Shown piece by piece: positions 30,942 to 43,522 of a stretch of DNA of 64,000 nt. A program made the position numbers and the translations under genes. The stretch comes from Moniliella sp. 'wahieum' (lineage: Eukaryota > Basidiomycota > Moniliellomycetes > Moniliellales > Moniliellaceae), in NCBI GenBank assembly GCA_003971905.1, contig RSEE01000052.1, forward strand, positions 186,001-250,000. The letters are read 5' to 3'. Under the pieces are notes generated by a model that was not told the DNA's origin, made no database searches, and was given only the letters and a program-made list of their open reading frames with translations. Position 1 is the stretch's first letter, and each line of letters opens with the position of its first letter.

Positions 30942-33900
30942 GAGCTACAATCTGAAGCACCCCACTGGCGCAAAGGATCAATACTCAGCACCACCATCGG
31001 CGCCCACCGTCACCACCACCACCCCAACGCCACCATCGGCACCACACACCAACCAATTCAAAAAAAAACAAAGGAAAAATCAGCCACCATGCCCCCCGAA
31101 CTGGAAGAAAACACCCCTCCTCCCGAAGTCTCTGTCATCGAAGAGGCGCAGGACATCGACGAACCGACCACCACCCCTGTCTCCGACCCGACCTGGCAAC
31201 AGGCCCTCACCGACGTCAGAGACAACCTCCTCGCAAGCACCCGCGCGTTCAAGCCCACCAGCGCTGACAATCTCCGCTCCACATGCCGCTCGTTCGCTAC
31301 GGATGCACACACGGCGGCGTATGGACCGAAGAGCAAGAAAACACCGGGCGGAAAGGAAAATTGGATCTACACGCTCACCCTCGCGTTGGAGAAATATGTA
31401 TTGGCCGTTGAATTCACGAAGCCGCAAAACACCCGTGAGGCCCTTGCATCCGCGAGTGAGGACATGGCCGAGCTTCGCCACGCTGAGAAACGCGCGTCAA
31501 AAGAGATCGAGCGTACCAACGCGACGCGCAAGGACGCCTTCCGCGACCCCACCGAATATGTGCTCTGGGAGCCCTCCATCCTCAACATCCTGGACCGCAT
31601 CCACCCCGCCGCGAAGGACATCGTTCGCTCCGGTCCATCGTCACCACACTACGACTCGTCCCTCGATCTACGCCTCCAGAACCTTCTGTGGTCCCACCTC
31701 CCGAACGACGTTCAATCTGCCATTATTGCACAGGACAACGTTGACACGTCAGCTGACTTGCTCCGTGCCCTGCGAAACAAATACGGTACGGTCGACTGCA
31801 AGACGTATCATGAATTGTCCAGTCGCTTTCACCACTGCTACCAAAACCGGCGCAGCGGGAGCGAGTTCCTATCTGAAATGGGGACGCTCCGCAACCGGAT
31901 CAGCGCAACCACACCGATGTCGGACGAGCAATTCCGCCGTATCCTCGTCGGGGCCCTCCGCGACCCTGGTGACCGTCGCCGCCTAGAGCACATGACTCTG
32001 GCGGAGACAATGCAAGACGTGGAGAGAATCCCAGCGGACCCAGAGTACAGAATTCCGTACCGGGGCCGTCACCCCCGGACCGCCAACTCGGGCGCTGGCA
32101 AACACGACAGCGCGGGATCCCAGCAGCATAGCGGGGGTCCTCCTGCCGGTGCATCTCCCCGTAGCGGGGGTGCTCTTGCGAGAAAGCCGTCCGGCCACAC
32201 CGGGGTTCCTTCGAACAACAAATGGCACCGCAACAGCTCCGCGCGAGCGCACATTGCCACCGAAGACGACGTCTCCGAAGGGGAGACCCTGTCTGTGGAC
32301 CTTGCCCTATCTGACAAATAGGAACTCGCGGGCAACCAGGACATCCAGTCTCGTCACGACTCGGGCGCGGATCCTAGCATCTGGAAGGATCTCAGGGTAT
32401 TCAAAACCCTCAAGCCCAGCAACCGCTCAATCGAAATCGCTGATGGAAAACATATTAAAGCCAGTGGACGCGGAACATGTAGCATCGGTATCAAGTGTAC
32501 CGACGGCAAATGTATCCATGTAGACCTACCCGGCAGTCTATACGTCCCCGGCATAGCAAGCAATCTCACGAGCGTAGCGCAAATAAGTGACGCAGGCCAC
32601 GCATCCTGGTTCGCCCCCCACCGAAAAGGTATCTGGTTAAATGACAAGCATGGCAAATATCACCAAATCGCGGATTCCTCATACAAGCTGAACATCGTCC
32701 CGAAACCGACACCCACAAACGAACACGCGGCCAAAGCTGCCGTCGCCACCCAACACACCGCAGCCAACACCATCGAGCACGTCATGTACGTTCACCAACA
32801 GTACAACCACGCCGCGCTAGACCTACTCCCGACACTAACCGCCAACGCGCGAGCGAGCCTCCGCGTCAGCCCTGCCCAAATCCGACGCATCCGCCCCTTC
32901 TGGCATTGTCCCACCTGCACAAAAGCTCTGGCCAAAGCGCCCAGCCACCCTTCGCGCCACGGCCGCCGCATTTCGGAACGTCCTTTCGAAGTACTGCACG
33001 CCGACGTAGTCGACCTCCCTCGCATCACTGGCATGGGACATGGATACGCCCTGGTCGCGGTTGATGACTGGAGCCGTTACACCTTCGCTGTTCCCCTAAA
33101 GACGAAAGGACAAGCCACGGCGGAGCTGAAAAAACTCATCACCCGCGAGCAACGCATCGGAAAGGACCGTCTGCTTCGCATCTTGAAGACAGACAATGCC
33201 CCCGAGCTCACCAGCGCACTCCGTCCGTTCCTTGAATCCGAAGGTATCACGACGGAAACCACCATACCAGGCCAAAGTCAATCAAATGGGGTGGCCGAGC
33301 GAGCCATCCAGGCAATCACCACACGCGCGCGCCAACTCATCATCGCCTCGGGCCTCCCGACATCAAACTGGTGGCAGGATGCCTTGCTGGCAGGGTGCTG
33401 GACGCACAACCTCATGCCACCGACATCTCCACGCCAGGGCACACACATCTCGGGCTGAGCTGTACAAGGGGTCACCCCCACCGCTGCCAATGCACGCCTT
33501 CGGATCCTTGGCGTACCTTCACCTGGCCCAGGACCAACGTGACCATAAGCTCAGTCCGCGGGCTGTCGAAGCCATGCTCGTCGGGTACGACGCAGGTCGA
33601 GGTACAAAGGGTTGGCGCTGGGCTGTGTACGACCCGTCCATGGGCACGTTCCGATCCCAATGGGCAAAACCATACAAGTGGACCCAGCGCCAATACCACG
33701 AGGTTTTCCCCGACCGCTTTCCGCCTGACGTATCTCGCTTCCCCGCTCAACCCCTGCCTGACAGAACTATGACTGACACTGAAACCAAAAAGGGAGAAGA
33801 AAAAATGAACAAAATTGAAGTTGCAAATCCCAACACACCACCGAGAATCAACACTGATACTGACGCGACCATCGCAAGACAAAACGACACCCATCCAACC

Positions 33901-35793
33901 ACCCCCACCACCAGACGGTACCCCGCCCGGACCCACCAGCGCCGTTTTGACCTTGACTGGGCACAGCTCCCCGTAGCGGACGACCCTCATGATGGTGACT
34001 TCCACGCACACGCTGCCGCGCTGCCTCCGGTTCCCCTCCCTGACGGTAGTCGTAGTCCTGCGATCGGCCTACGCTTCCCACTGCCCGACACTGCCCTGCC
34101 CGCGTACAGCGACGGTCTCCATCCGCCTGAATACAAGGCGATGATCGCCCTTAGCGAGCCAGGGCCGCACGAGCGCATCCAGCTCACCAAGGACGGAGTA
34201 CCTGTTGCACCCAAGACAATGAAGGGCCTCCAATCACACCCCTCATTCGAACCAGTGCTGGAGGCGATGCGCACGGAAATCGACACCCTAGCCCGCTACG
34301 GCACATTCGAAGTCGTCACGCCCCCTCCAGACGCGCAGCTGCTGATTGGTCTGTGGCGCATCAACACCAAAACGGACGCGGACGGAAATTTCCTACGCTA
34401 CCGAGCCCGTCTCGTTGCCGGGGGCCACCAGCAGGATGCTGACACATGGGGACAAACATTCGCCCCTGCCGTGCGCACTCCTGCCATCCTCAGCCTTATC
34501 GCCCTTGCTGGAAAGTTCGGCCTCCACCTCTTCACTGCTGATGTGCACTCTGCCTATTTGAACGCTCCCCTCACGGAAAAAGTGTACCTCCGCCCACCCC
34601 CATTCTTTCCCGAGGAAAAAGGCAAGGTCTGGCGTCTCCGGAAAAGCCTATATGGCCTCCACCAATCCGGCGCAAACTGGGCGGTATTCATCCGTGACTT
34701 GCTCCGCGGAGACATGGGTTTTGTACAATCTCTGGCTGAGCCGTGCTTGTTCATCCGACCCCGTAAAGGCGACACGGTCCTCCTTGCCGTGCACACCGAC
34801 GATCTTCTCATCGCCTGCACGTCTCACGCACGCTACGATTCCTTCCTCACTGAGATCAACACCCATATCGAGGTGCGGGGAAACGGCCCCCTACACTACC
34901 ATCTTGGCTGCCAGTACGACACCATAAACGGGAAACTGTACCTTAGCCAGCCAAAATTCATTGAGGAATCCATTGCCAAACATGAGGTTCCGCCACCCCT
35001 GGTTATGGGCCTCCCCCACCCCAGCAAGATGATCCCCGCGCGCACCGACCCCGAACCGCCCGCACTGCCCGCCGAGAGACGCGACTACCAAGCCAAAGTA
35101 GGATCTGGGCTGTGGGCTGCCCGCATGTGCCGCCCTGATGCGCTGTTCGGCATCTCAGCTCTAAGCCGAGCAACTGCCGATCCCTCCAAGGCCCACCGCG
35201 CTGCGGCAACAAACTTCCTCCGCTACCTCTACGGTACCAAGGGCTACGGTCTCCGACTAACACCCGAGCCTGACGCACCCGCTCTCGCGCTATACACGGA
35301 TGCCGACCTGGCTGGAGACCCTGACCAATGGCGTTCCACGTCGGGATGCCTGCTTTTCGTCTACGGGGTTCCAGTGTCCTGGAGGAGCGTGCGTCAACCC
35401 AAGAGCGTCACCAACACTGCTGCGGCCGAATATACGGCGGGATATGAGGGCCTCATTGATGCGAACTACGTTAAAAACATCTTACTGGAGCTCGGTGCCA
35501 TCACCTCAGACGAGCCCATACACTGGTACTGCGACAACATGGCGGCACTTGCCTTGGCCGAAAAAGTGGGCAGCACGGGCAAACTACGTGAGCTGAACAT
35601 CCGGTACCACAACGTACGCCAGCATGTCGACTCGGGCGAAGTCAAAATCGCGCACATTGCTGGAAACGAGAACCCGGCCGACATCCTCACCAAACCAGCC
35701 ACTAAGGTCTCACTCCTGGCCAACTTGCCTCGCCTCAAGCTTGAGGACGTTACAACCTTCCATCGTGCCACTGAGACCTCTGGCCAGCGGGGG

Positions 35794-36004
35794 TGTTGAC
35801 CACCAGTGGTCTAGAGCCCATCGGCCTTCAGTGACACGTGGCCCGATCCACACAGTGCACCGGGGCAGTGAGTTCCGACCCTTCCACGGGTTTCCACTGG
35901 CCTCCAGGCCAGGAGCCTATCAAGGCCCATAGCTCTAGCTCTCCTTAGCTCTTGAATGCCATCTCCATCGACCATCGCCAGCATCGCTAGCTAGGCCTGT
36001 GACA
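35794..36004 (+). repeat. 3' LTR
   Basis: 211 bp, identical to the 5' LTR. Its end lies about 275 bp upstream of the HSF1 start codon, so any promoter in the LTR would read toward HSF1. Confidence 0.95.
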
Positions 36005-36009
36005 AGTGA
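36005..36009. repeat. 5-bp target-site duplication, right copy (AGTGA)
   Basis: Directly follows the 3' LTR and matches the left copy. Confidence 0.93.
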
Positions 36010-36279
36010 TTGGTGCGGGCGGTCGTGGGCACGATGAGGCGACCGGCATCAAGCTTCGGTCAGCGGACGGGACAGCGAATTACTGAAATGTACGGTTTTA
36101 TGCGGGCCCTTCGTACGATCACACGCCCACGAGCCAGTCTGGGCCGCTCAGCTGCTTTTTAATTTTTGGGCAGCCGATCGCCAGCCCCATCCTCTCCTCC
36201 GTCGTCGCCGCCAACGCCGCCGCTGCGTGTCCGCTGCTACCACCACCCTCTCAGTCCCACACTTACACAAAAACAAGCC

Positions 36280-38578
36280 ATGATGCCATCGATGCCCATG
36301 CCAGCTTCGGCACCGCCGCCCGTGGGCGCCATGCCGTCATCCTCCGATCCAGCCGCAGTCGCCTTGGCAGCTGCTCTCGCCGCCACCAACACCGCTGCAC
36401 CCTCCGTACTCCCGAATGCAACTACTGTCGCCCCTTCCACCATACCTTCCACTGCCCCGCCCCCACCTCCTCCTCCTCTCCCAACAGCCACCAACCGCAA
36501 CCACCCAGCATTTGTCAACAAGTTGCGCAGCATGGTTGATGACCCCACGACCAATGACCTTATCCGCTGGAGCCCGTCCGGCAAGTCCATCTTTATCTGC
36601 CACCCAGCACGCTTTTCTGAGCAGCTTCTTCCCCGCTACTTCCTCCACCGCAAGCTCAGCAGCTTCGAGCGGCAGCTCAATATGTATGGCTTCCACAAGG
36701 TACCGCACTTGCAGGCTGGTGCGCTCTCCCCGACCTGGGCAGGTGCGAGCACCACCCAGCCCCTGGCCTCTTCCTTGGGGTCCTTGCCTAGCACTCGCAC
36801 CCCCATCGAACAGCAACAAGACGACCAGGCCATCAACGAGTTCCACGCATCAGGAGAAGTCGGATCGGAGGACTTGGAGCTACGCGAATTTATGCATGAG
36901 TATTTTCAGCGAGCCCATCCCGAATGGCTCAACCTTGTTGTCCGCAAAAGTCCACTCCTCACAACAGCGCCGATCTGAAAAGGCGCCGTAAAGTGTATGA
37001 AGAAGACTCTTCTGTACCCACGATCGAAGAACCCGGAGAACGAAATCCGGTCCCACCAGGCTCTGTTCCGTGGCAGCCAGTAGGTCTTATTGGAGCCCCA
37101 CCGCCCCCGGGTATGCCGAATGCGGTTTCCCCGTATTATGGGCGTCCTCCTTCCGACGTCCCTCTTTCGTTGGTCGAAGCCATCTTAGTTGCCAACGGAC
37201 TCCACAGCACCCCCGCCGCGGTCGCCGCGGTCGCTGCAACGTTAACGGGGAACAACCCGCATATGGCAGCAATCAACCCTGCCGCACCCACACCCACACC
37301 CACTTCGACTTCGCAATCACCACCACCTGTACCTAGCCCAAATCCTACTCCTACGCCCCCTAACCCATCCGCTCCTGATGCCCAAACCAACTCCTTTTCT
37401 TCCTCGATAAATCCGCCTGGGTCGCCCAAGAAGGCAGCTGCAGGGGCTTCAACCGGAATTACTCCGCAGGAGGCTATGCCCAATATGTCCTTCACACCGA
37501 TGGGTGCCACGAACGCATTCCCGTCCGGCGGGGCTTGGAATATGAATGTGAACCTGGGGGCGATATTGCAAACACTGCAAACAACACAGAGCGACCTGGT
37601 GCGCGAGATTGCTCATCTGCGCACTGCCCAACACCGACTTTGGCAAGACAGTCAAGAAGAAAAGAAACGGTATCGGAAACATCAGGATGTACTTCAACGT
37701 ATTCTTCGCTTCTTAGGGGGGGTTTGGAGCCGTGCCGGCTCTTTTACCACCTGAAAGCGACTTGGATTCGGATTTGCCTGCCAAGGGGGAAGAAAACGAC
37801 AGCGGGCATGCGTCTAAGCGCCCTCGCACGTCCCTCCTTTGACGCAGACCGAGCCCCCTACCCGCAAGAGGCAAATATTGAGGAACTGCTGGACTCAGTT
37901 ACCGATATGGGTACGCCAGCAGCACCAACACCAAGCCCGCCTGCTGAGTCTCACCCCACCCCGTCAGGGAGCGGCTCTGTCTTTCCTCCCGCCCGACGGG
38001 GGCTGATGATTGAAGGCCCAAGTGGGTGGAAAGGAGATGAGCATCCTTTGTATTCGGCCGTGTCCCCTCCTGAACTCCCTCCTGGTCCCCGTTTTACCCG
38101 GTTGCGCTCGCCCAGCCCAACAGGCCCATCGGAGGAACGGCCAAGCTTAGTACGATCGAACTCCTCCAGCGCCCAGGTGCGCAAGGCCAGCCCTTCACTC
38201 AGAGGAGCTAAGCCTGCGTCGCTAAGTAAAGGCCAAGTCGCGTCGTGGATTCAACAATTGTTAAACCAGCCTGGTTCGCCCGCCGGGACAGCGCCGTCGT
38301 CCCCCATGCCCACGCCAGCTCATTTGGAAGAAGCATTGAACTCGACAGACGCCGATGCGCAAGCGTTGCAGCAGTCCATCGCTGCTCTTGCCCAGAGCCT
38401 GCACAAAGAGGACCCGTCGCACGTTGCTGGTCCTACCTCTGTCTCTGCGCATACTGCAACCCCAACTACTGAGGCGCCTTTGGGCGAGCCTACGGCAGAC
38501 GATATGCTGTTGTTTCAGCAGTTCCTCCAGCCCGATCGGGAGGGGAAGTTCTCTCCCCTCTTCCTGCAACTGAAGTGA
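36280..38578 (+). CDS. HSF1: heat shock transcription factor
   Basis: This is the sequence-specific activator of heat-shock and proteostasis genes, acting as a nuclear trimer on nGAAn repeats. ATG 36280 follows an A-rich leader. A Pro/Ala linker leads to the DNA-binding domain: PAFVNKLRSMVDDPTTNDLI, RWSPSGKSIFI, then PARFSEQLLPRYFLHRKLSS and FERQLNMYGFHKV (the recognition helix SSFxRQLNMYGFHKV with E for V). A Gly/Ala/Pro-rich loop with many acidic residues delays the last wing, EYFQRAHPEWLNLVVRKS. The trimerisation coiled coil is ILQTLQTTQSDLVREIAHLR with EEKKRYRKHQDVLQRILRFL. The C-terminus is Ser/Pro-rich with acidic patches. Three frame changes lie at an AAAA run, a G7 run and a CCCTCCTTT site, with no intron signals. 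They look like homopolymer indels, since an HSF is normally essential. Confidence 0.92.
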
Positions 38579-41500
38579 TGCGTTCCTCGCCCAGTGCTCC
38601 CGATGGCACATAAGCGTGCCCGCACTTCCCACACTTTGCGTCGCGTTGATGGAGCAGAATCCCCATCCTTTTCGCCGGTTGACGCTATACAAGTTTGACG
38701 TCGTCCTTGTTCAGAACACTTGCAGAGTAGAATGTACCGTGTGTATTACTTTTTGTGTCTGGTAGCTATTGATACTAATGATGCGGCTCACAGAAGCGTT
38801 CACAGTTGCGGTTCCCATCCCATCTACAGTACTGTGACGGACTAAAAGGAGAGGCGGTTATAGAGAAGATCCTCATCGTCCTTCTATACTTCGAGAGCCT
38901 CATTGCTATCTTCCGGCGTCCTTCACTGGGTGGGATAATAGGCAAGGGCAGAGAGACTTGGAAAAAACCTGGAGTTCGTCCGGCGGAGTTCGAAATCCAT
39001 TAGTGTTTATTGTAGTTCCTGCGACAGATCCGATGCCACAGAGTGTGGGCCTTCTGTGAGACGGTCACTGACAGTGAAGTCAGGGGCCAGGTGGAGGGGA
39101 AAAGGAACGTGGCAGCGAATATGTTGGACTGTTGGGCGGATGGGGATGCCACTTTGACCCCGCCAGCGGCACAGGAGGAGACGATGATGATGGATGGCAT
39201 CAACTATAATAAAGGCGAAGGTTCCTTCTTCTGTTGGCAACCCCGTTCGGACGGTATGGCGGGATGGCAGGTTTAGCGCGAGGAACTTTTAGGGCGGTAA
39301 TCCATAGTTTGTCTCGTTTGTCCTCATGAAGAGGATAGCGATCGATAGTACCAAAGCCAAAGGGCTTGCACTGTTATCCGTCAAGTAGAAGCCACCAAGA
39401 TCATGTCCAATAAAATGTTGGAGCACAGGGGAAAAGGCTTGTATATTAGTACTAGAGTCTCATTCTTGTTTTTTGTGCTATTAGAGTTCGACTTTTGGGG
39501 AGCGTTCTCGCGATCCTAGTATGGATCAGCTGCAAAGCAGTCGTAATCCGCTGTGCAGACAAGGTGTAAAGGGAAAATGGTGAGCCACTGCAACTGTCTT
39601 CAAGCAAGCAACGTCTGAAGGGAAGGAGACAGGACAAAGAGTCTAGGAGGGTCTCTAATTTCTATATCGGAGGGTGCACAAGAATCCGCCACAACAACCC
39701 TGTTGCTCGCCCGCCTGCACGTGACACGGCTGTGGGTGGGGCTGGCTACGCCAACGATCGGGCATATGACAGAGTCGCGTCATCGACGCGGCGTCCCTCC
39801 ACTACCTTATAATGCTCTCTACCCATGCTCACTGGCGTTGCCCCCATTGCTGCACCAACAACCACACTCGCACACGGTGTCCCTTCAATCCACGCCGAGA
39901 GTTGTGCCGCCACTGCCGTCGCCCCGACCACAAGGCTGTGCCAACTGCCCGCAATGCATATTTTGGAAAAGACAGATGACCACCCGACGCGTCTCTGTCC
40001 TGCCCCTAGCTCCGTTCGGATCCTCCAATTACATAGGGTTTAATGTTGGATAAACCGCAACTGGACCCTCCTTCTCGAAGGGAAATCACCCCTAAGCCAT
40101 GAGTTATTGGGCTCCAGTTCGGGGCCCACCCATGACGCGCTTTGCCCTTCCTCGAGACAAAAATAATTCTTCCTGTTGAGTATCGGACCACAACTGGGTT
40201 GAGACTCAACATTCTGGTTCGTCCCTAGTTTGGTTTGACCTGCTTTGTGGGCGAAACGACTTAGTGGTCTGACCCTGCATGGTTCTTGCAGAGTGCCTAT
40301 ATTAATCGATGAGAGTATCATCTCGTATCTTTAAAGAGCTTTTGGCATTATTAACGACAGCGCTGCTGCCATCACAACGTGAGATGTAGGTTCGGGTTGG
40401 GATTCCGCCGTAACCGCCACCCGAAGGGGCTACTACGGCGCCAATGCTCAGGGTATGCCACTGAATCCCGAATGTCCGACCCTCTCTCGCTACAAACCGT
40501 GGGCTCGAGCGGTTGGACGGGTGGAAAGGTGGATAACGAGGTTGGAAGATGAAGGAGGCAGCGAAGTGGAGACGGGGTTATCTGTACTGAATCAATTGGC
40601 TGGAAACGGTCAGAGTTGGACAGGGAAGGCGGTAAGGGAAGAGAATGGTGTGGGGAAAAGGATCTCCATCACTGGTCCAGGATGCTGACTGTTGGCTGAC
40701 CCTTTTTTTAACCCCCTCCTCTGTCTAAGCCCGAACGCACTGGCATAGATGTTTACAGAGCGAAGCAAATGAAGTCTGCGAACGCTGCGAAGGCACTAAG
40801 GATATCATCCGATAGCACTTCCTTGTGATTGATAACCTGAAAGGCGTATGGCCTGAGGACGTTGAACTAGCGTTGCGGACGTTGGCGTCCCATGTTAGAA
40901 TGCTGTAATATAGCCGCACATGTACCAGGTTTAACATGGAGATAATAGCTTCCCTAATAGAGAGACCCTCCGCGATGCCGGCACTATAACAAGCCCCCCC
41001 GGGTGCTGTCAACCCACCTGCGTCTTGCTTTGTGCTCCTATGAGTAAAACTGAGTGTTCGCCCCCCCCCTTGATCGATGAGCGCTGAGCCCCGCCGTGTC
41101 TTCTCTCCACGGATGGCATCCCCGCTTGACTCGATACCTCTCGTTCTCCGCAGCGCTTGCGACATGTCAACGTTGTGAACAACTCTCAGCCCAGTTGCTT
41201 TTTCCGTCAGTATACTCTGTTGTGGTGGCCATCTGATTGGAGTCACTGGTTGTGGTTATGGCGCAACAGCAATAAGTTTTGCAAACGCACACATCCCGTC
41301 ATGCCGGTACATGCGGCGAACCTCTTTGTGGTGCGACGAACGAAGAACCGTACCCAGAGGATAGGGGGTAGCCACCACCACGGAAGCGGATCGAACGTGT
41401 TGAACGTGTTGAACGTGTTGAACGTGTTGGATGTGAACTTTGATGCATTGATGATCGATGAGATACCCCCGAGCCTTCTGCATCTGAATATTGATATGTC

Positions 41501-41779
41501 AACGAAATGCGATGTGACAAACAGGAATACTAAATACCGAGTGATATCGATTGTTACTACTGGGGCCTTTCCGAGAGAAAGGCTGTGGCAGCGTAGCAGA
41601 GGTGCTAGACGGAAGGTTGCGGACCCTCAGGCCTCAGGGCCCAGTGCTCTCCTCGGCCTCTCAACGTTGAGATCTGAGAAGAGAGCAGGGAGAAAGGGTG
41701 CACTAACTTTTATTAGTCCATAAAACATATATACTAGGGAGCCTGCCTCTCCGGCTAGGAGGATGCGGCAGCCCGCTTA
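38579..41779. other. 3.2-kb gene-poor region
   Basis: I see no conserved gene. A plus-strand frame around 40389-40688 (GYYGANAQGMPLNPECPTLS, RVERWITRLEDEGG) is the most protein-like piece but has no start context or family. The minus frame at 40725-41246 has random composition. A GAACGTGTT tandem array lies at 41.4 kb and a CCTCAGGCCTCAGG cluster at about 41.63 kb, next to a LINE remnant. Confidence 0.45.
41393..41428 (+). repeat. GAACGTGTT tandem array (4 x 9 bp)
   Basis: Four exact 9-bp units with a decayed fifth. It is closely related to the TTCAACG/CGTTGAA word dispersed through the window. Confidence 0.9.
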
Positions 41780-42830
41780 CTCGTATATCGCGCCCCACGC
41801 CCGTTGCCGCGGCCAACGAGGTCAACGCTATCTTTTACCACTTATGTTGACCGTTCGGGACCGCAAACGGCAGAGGCCAACGCATTTACGAAGCAACGCC
41901 AGCGCTGCGCGAGATGTGGGAGAAAGTCGACAGAGCTGCTCCAGAAGCTGGACGCTGCCGATGGTCGTCACGTGGTTGAGCACAGCAACCCGCTGAGCCA
42001 CAACTGGCTCTCCGCCATTCCGTCCGTCCCATACTCAGGCTCTCCGACCAGCAGGTCCAGGTTGGTCTCCAGCTCCGCACGCTGTGCCGCACCACGCGCA
42101 GCATGTGCAAGTGCGGTGTCATGTCCTCGCTGGAGCACATCATGTATTGCACTCGCTCCCAGGCCAAGTTTGGAGCGTTGCATGACGCAGTGCGGGAGCC
42201 CATTCTCCAGCTCCTACGCTCCATTCCCGACACCCATGTCCACAACGAACCAATGGTGGAGGACGAGGATGGCCGGAGACAGAGGACACAGCGCACTGAC
42301 TACCGCGTGATGGGACCCGGAGCACTGGGAGGATCAGGAATGGAGGTCGACCACGCTGCGCGACACGGGATCACTGGCAGCGCAGAGCGCGTTCCGGAGG
42401 GTGGTGCACGCGAGCACCGCAACCCCCTTGGAACGCCGGGAGAAGGAGCTGCTTCGGATGCTTGAACAAGCAGAATGCGAGAAGAACGCCAAGTACCAGG
42501 GACGCACTCAAGAGACGTTTTTCCCCCTGGTTTTGACGACGCGAGGATACTACGGCACCAAGACGGCGAGCAAGTTGTTTGCGCATTGGAAGGAGTTGGC
42601 TACTAAGTCTCAGTGGAAATGGTTCCTCGCTCGGATGTCAATCACGTTCCTCCGTGTCCGTGTCACGCGCTTCCTAGGGTACGGGACCGGATGGCATGAG
42701 CCGGAGGGTCCTGATATCCTGGCGATCCCCCTGGTTCCTTGACCCTGGTGGCGCCCTAAGTAACCCCCGCAAGATGAACGGTTAGGTTTAGACGTAGCGT
42801 TCCCCCTGTCCCAGCCTTCTTAAGTCTGCC
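41780..42830 (+). mobile_element. LINE 3' portion (end of reverse-transcriptase ORF), copy C
   Basis: This is the C-terminal part of a non-LTR retrotransposon polyprotein. Early codons read TYVDRSGPQTAEANAFTKQR, then LSDQQVQVGLQLRTL and a zinc-knuckle-like CKCGVMSSLEHIMYC (C-x-C-x7-H-x3-C), as found after the reverse transcriptase in fungal LINEs. Downstream come EKELLRMLEQAECEKNAKYQ and GRTQETFFPLVLTTRGYYGT, ending EGPDILAIPLVP-stop at about 42742. A short 3' UTR with GGTTTAGACGTAGCG is shared with copies A and B. The catalytic reverse-transcriptase core is absent (5' truncation). Two or three frame changes show it is inactive, or carries assembly indels like the host genes. Confidence 0.85.
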
Positions 42831-43522
42831 AATGAAATGGAAGTTACTAGGCTCTCTCCCGCTGCATACAGCGAATGGGCTGGCTAAACCCCACACAGGA
42901 CTACTGCCCGACATGCAGTACTGCCACACCCGGAGTCGGGCGATGTCATGCCATACAGCGAGGGCCGCACGGGGGCAGTCGGCGACCCATTCGCACAATA
43001 TTAAACGAGACACTTGCATGTATAGGGCGAGTAAAAACTATAGACAGAGTAACTCTGGGTGAAAGGACTGGCATCAAAGTTGGATGGTAGAGGTATCCGT
43101 TTGGGCACGGACGAAAAGCTTGGCACCTTTTGTTTGACTGTCTCGTCTTTCCATGGCACACATTGTCCATCATGCATGATGTCGATCATGCTCACACATC
43201 CCTCAATACCATACTTGCCATATATGCATACAGCGCTTATTATAGCCGTCGGGCCATTTTGTGGTTTTGCAAACCCAACAGGATGAGCTTTCCTGAGGTT
43301 ATTTTTTCCTCTAACCCTTTTAGCTCGAGGTTTTTCCTCCCCTCCTCCCTTCCCACCACCGGGTCATCTGCCATCATTTATCGGATCAGATAACAGCACC
43401 ACCACCCCGCCACACAACCTTAGCGGTCTATAGATCTACTATAGCCCATCATCGACAATATAATAGTTTTTGTTTTTCTCCAGCACCGTCGTCGTCTGCA
43501 TCCTCATCATCATCGACCCAAG
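42831..43522. other. intergenic stretch upstream of FET4
   Basis: No gene is seen. It contains a CATCATGCATGATG palindromic word at about 43170 and a C/T-rich lead-in to the FET4 start, presumably its promoter and 5' UTR. Confidence 0.45.

Larger units (their letters stand above)
30731..36004 (+). mobile_element. Ty1/copia-type LTR retrotransposon
   Basis: This element is bounded by two 211-bp LTRs (TGTTG...GACA) that I read as identical, inside a 5-bp AGTGA target duplication, which indicates a young insertion. In order: a gag region (about 30936-32320), an aspartic-protease region with a DSGA motif (about 32340-32700), integrase (about 32770-33500), reverse transcriptase (about 34120-35000) and RNase H (about 35270-35740, closing with NPADILTKP). 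Integrase ahead of reverse transcriptase places it in the copia superfamily. A short purine run precedes the 3' LTR. I did not identify the primer-binding tRNA. The element looks close to whole, with about two interruptions of its reading frame. It sits upstream of HSF1 in the same orientation. Confidence 0.95.

Noticed and set aside
40389-40688. Protein-like plus-strand stretch (GYYGANAQG, RVERWITRLEDEGG)
   Set aside because: It could be a gene relic, but no family is recognisable, no second exon is seen and the upstream frame closes at once.
40725-41246. 173-codon minus-strand open frame
   Set aside because: No motif, poor composition, and it runs through a C9 homopolymer likely to be unstable.
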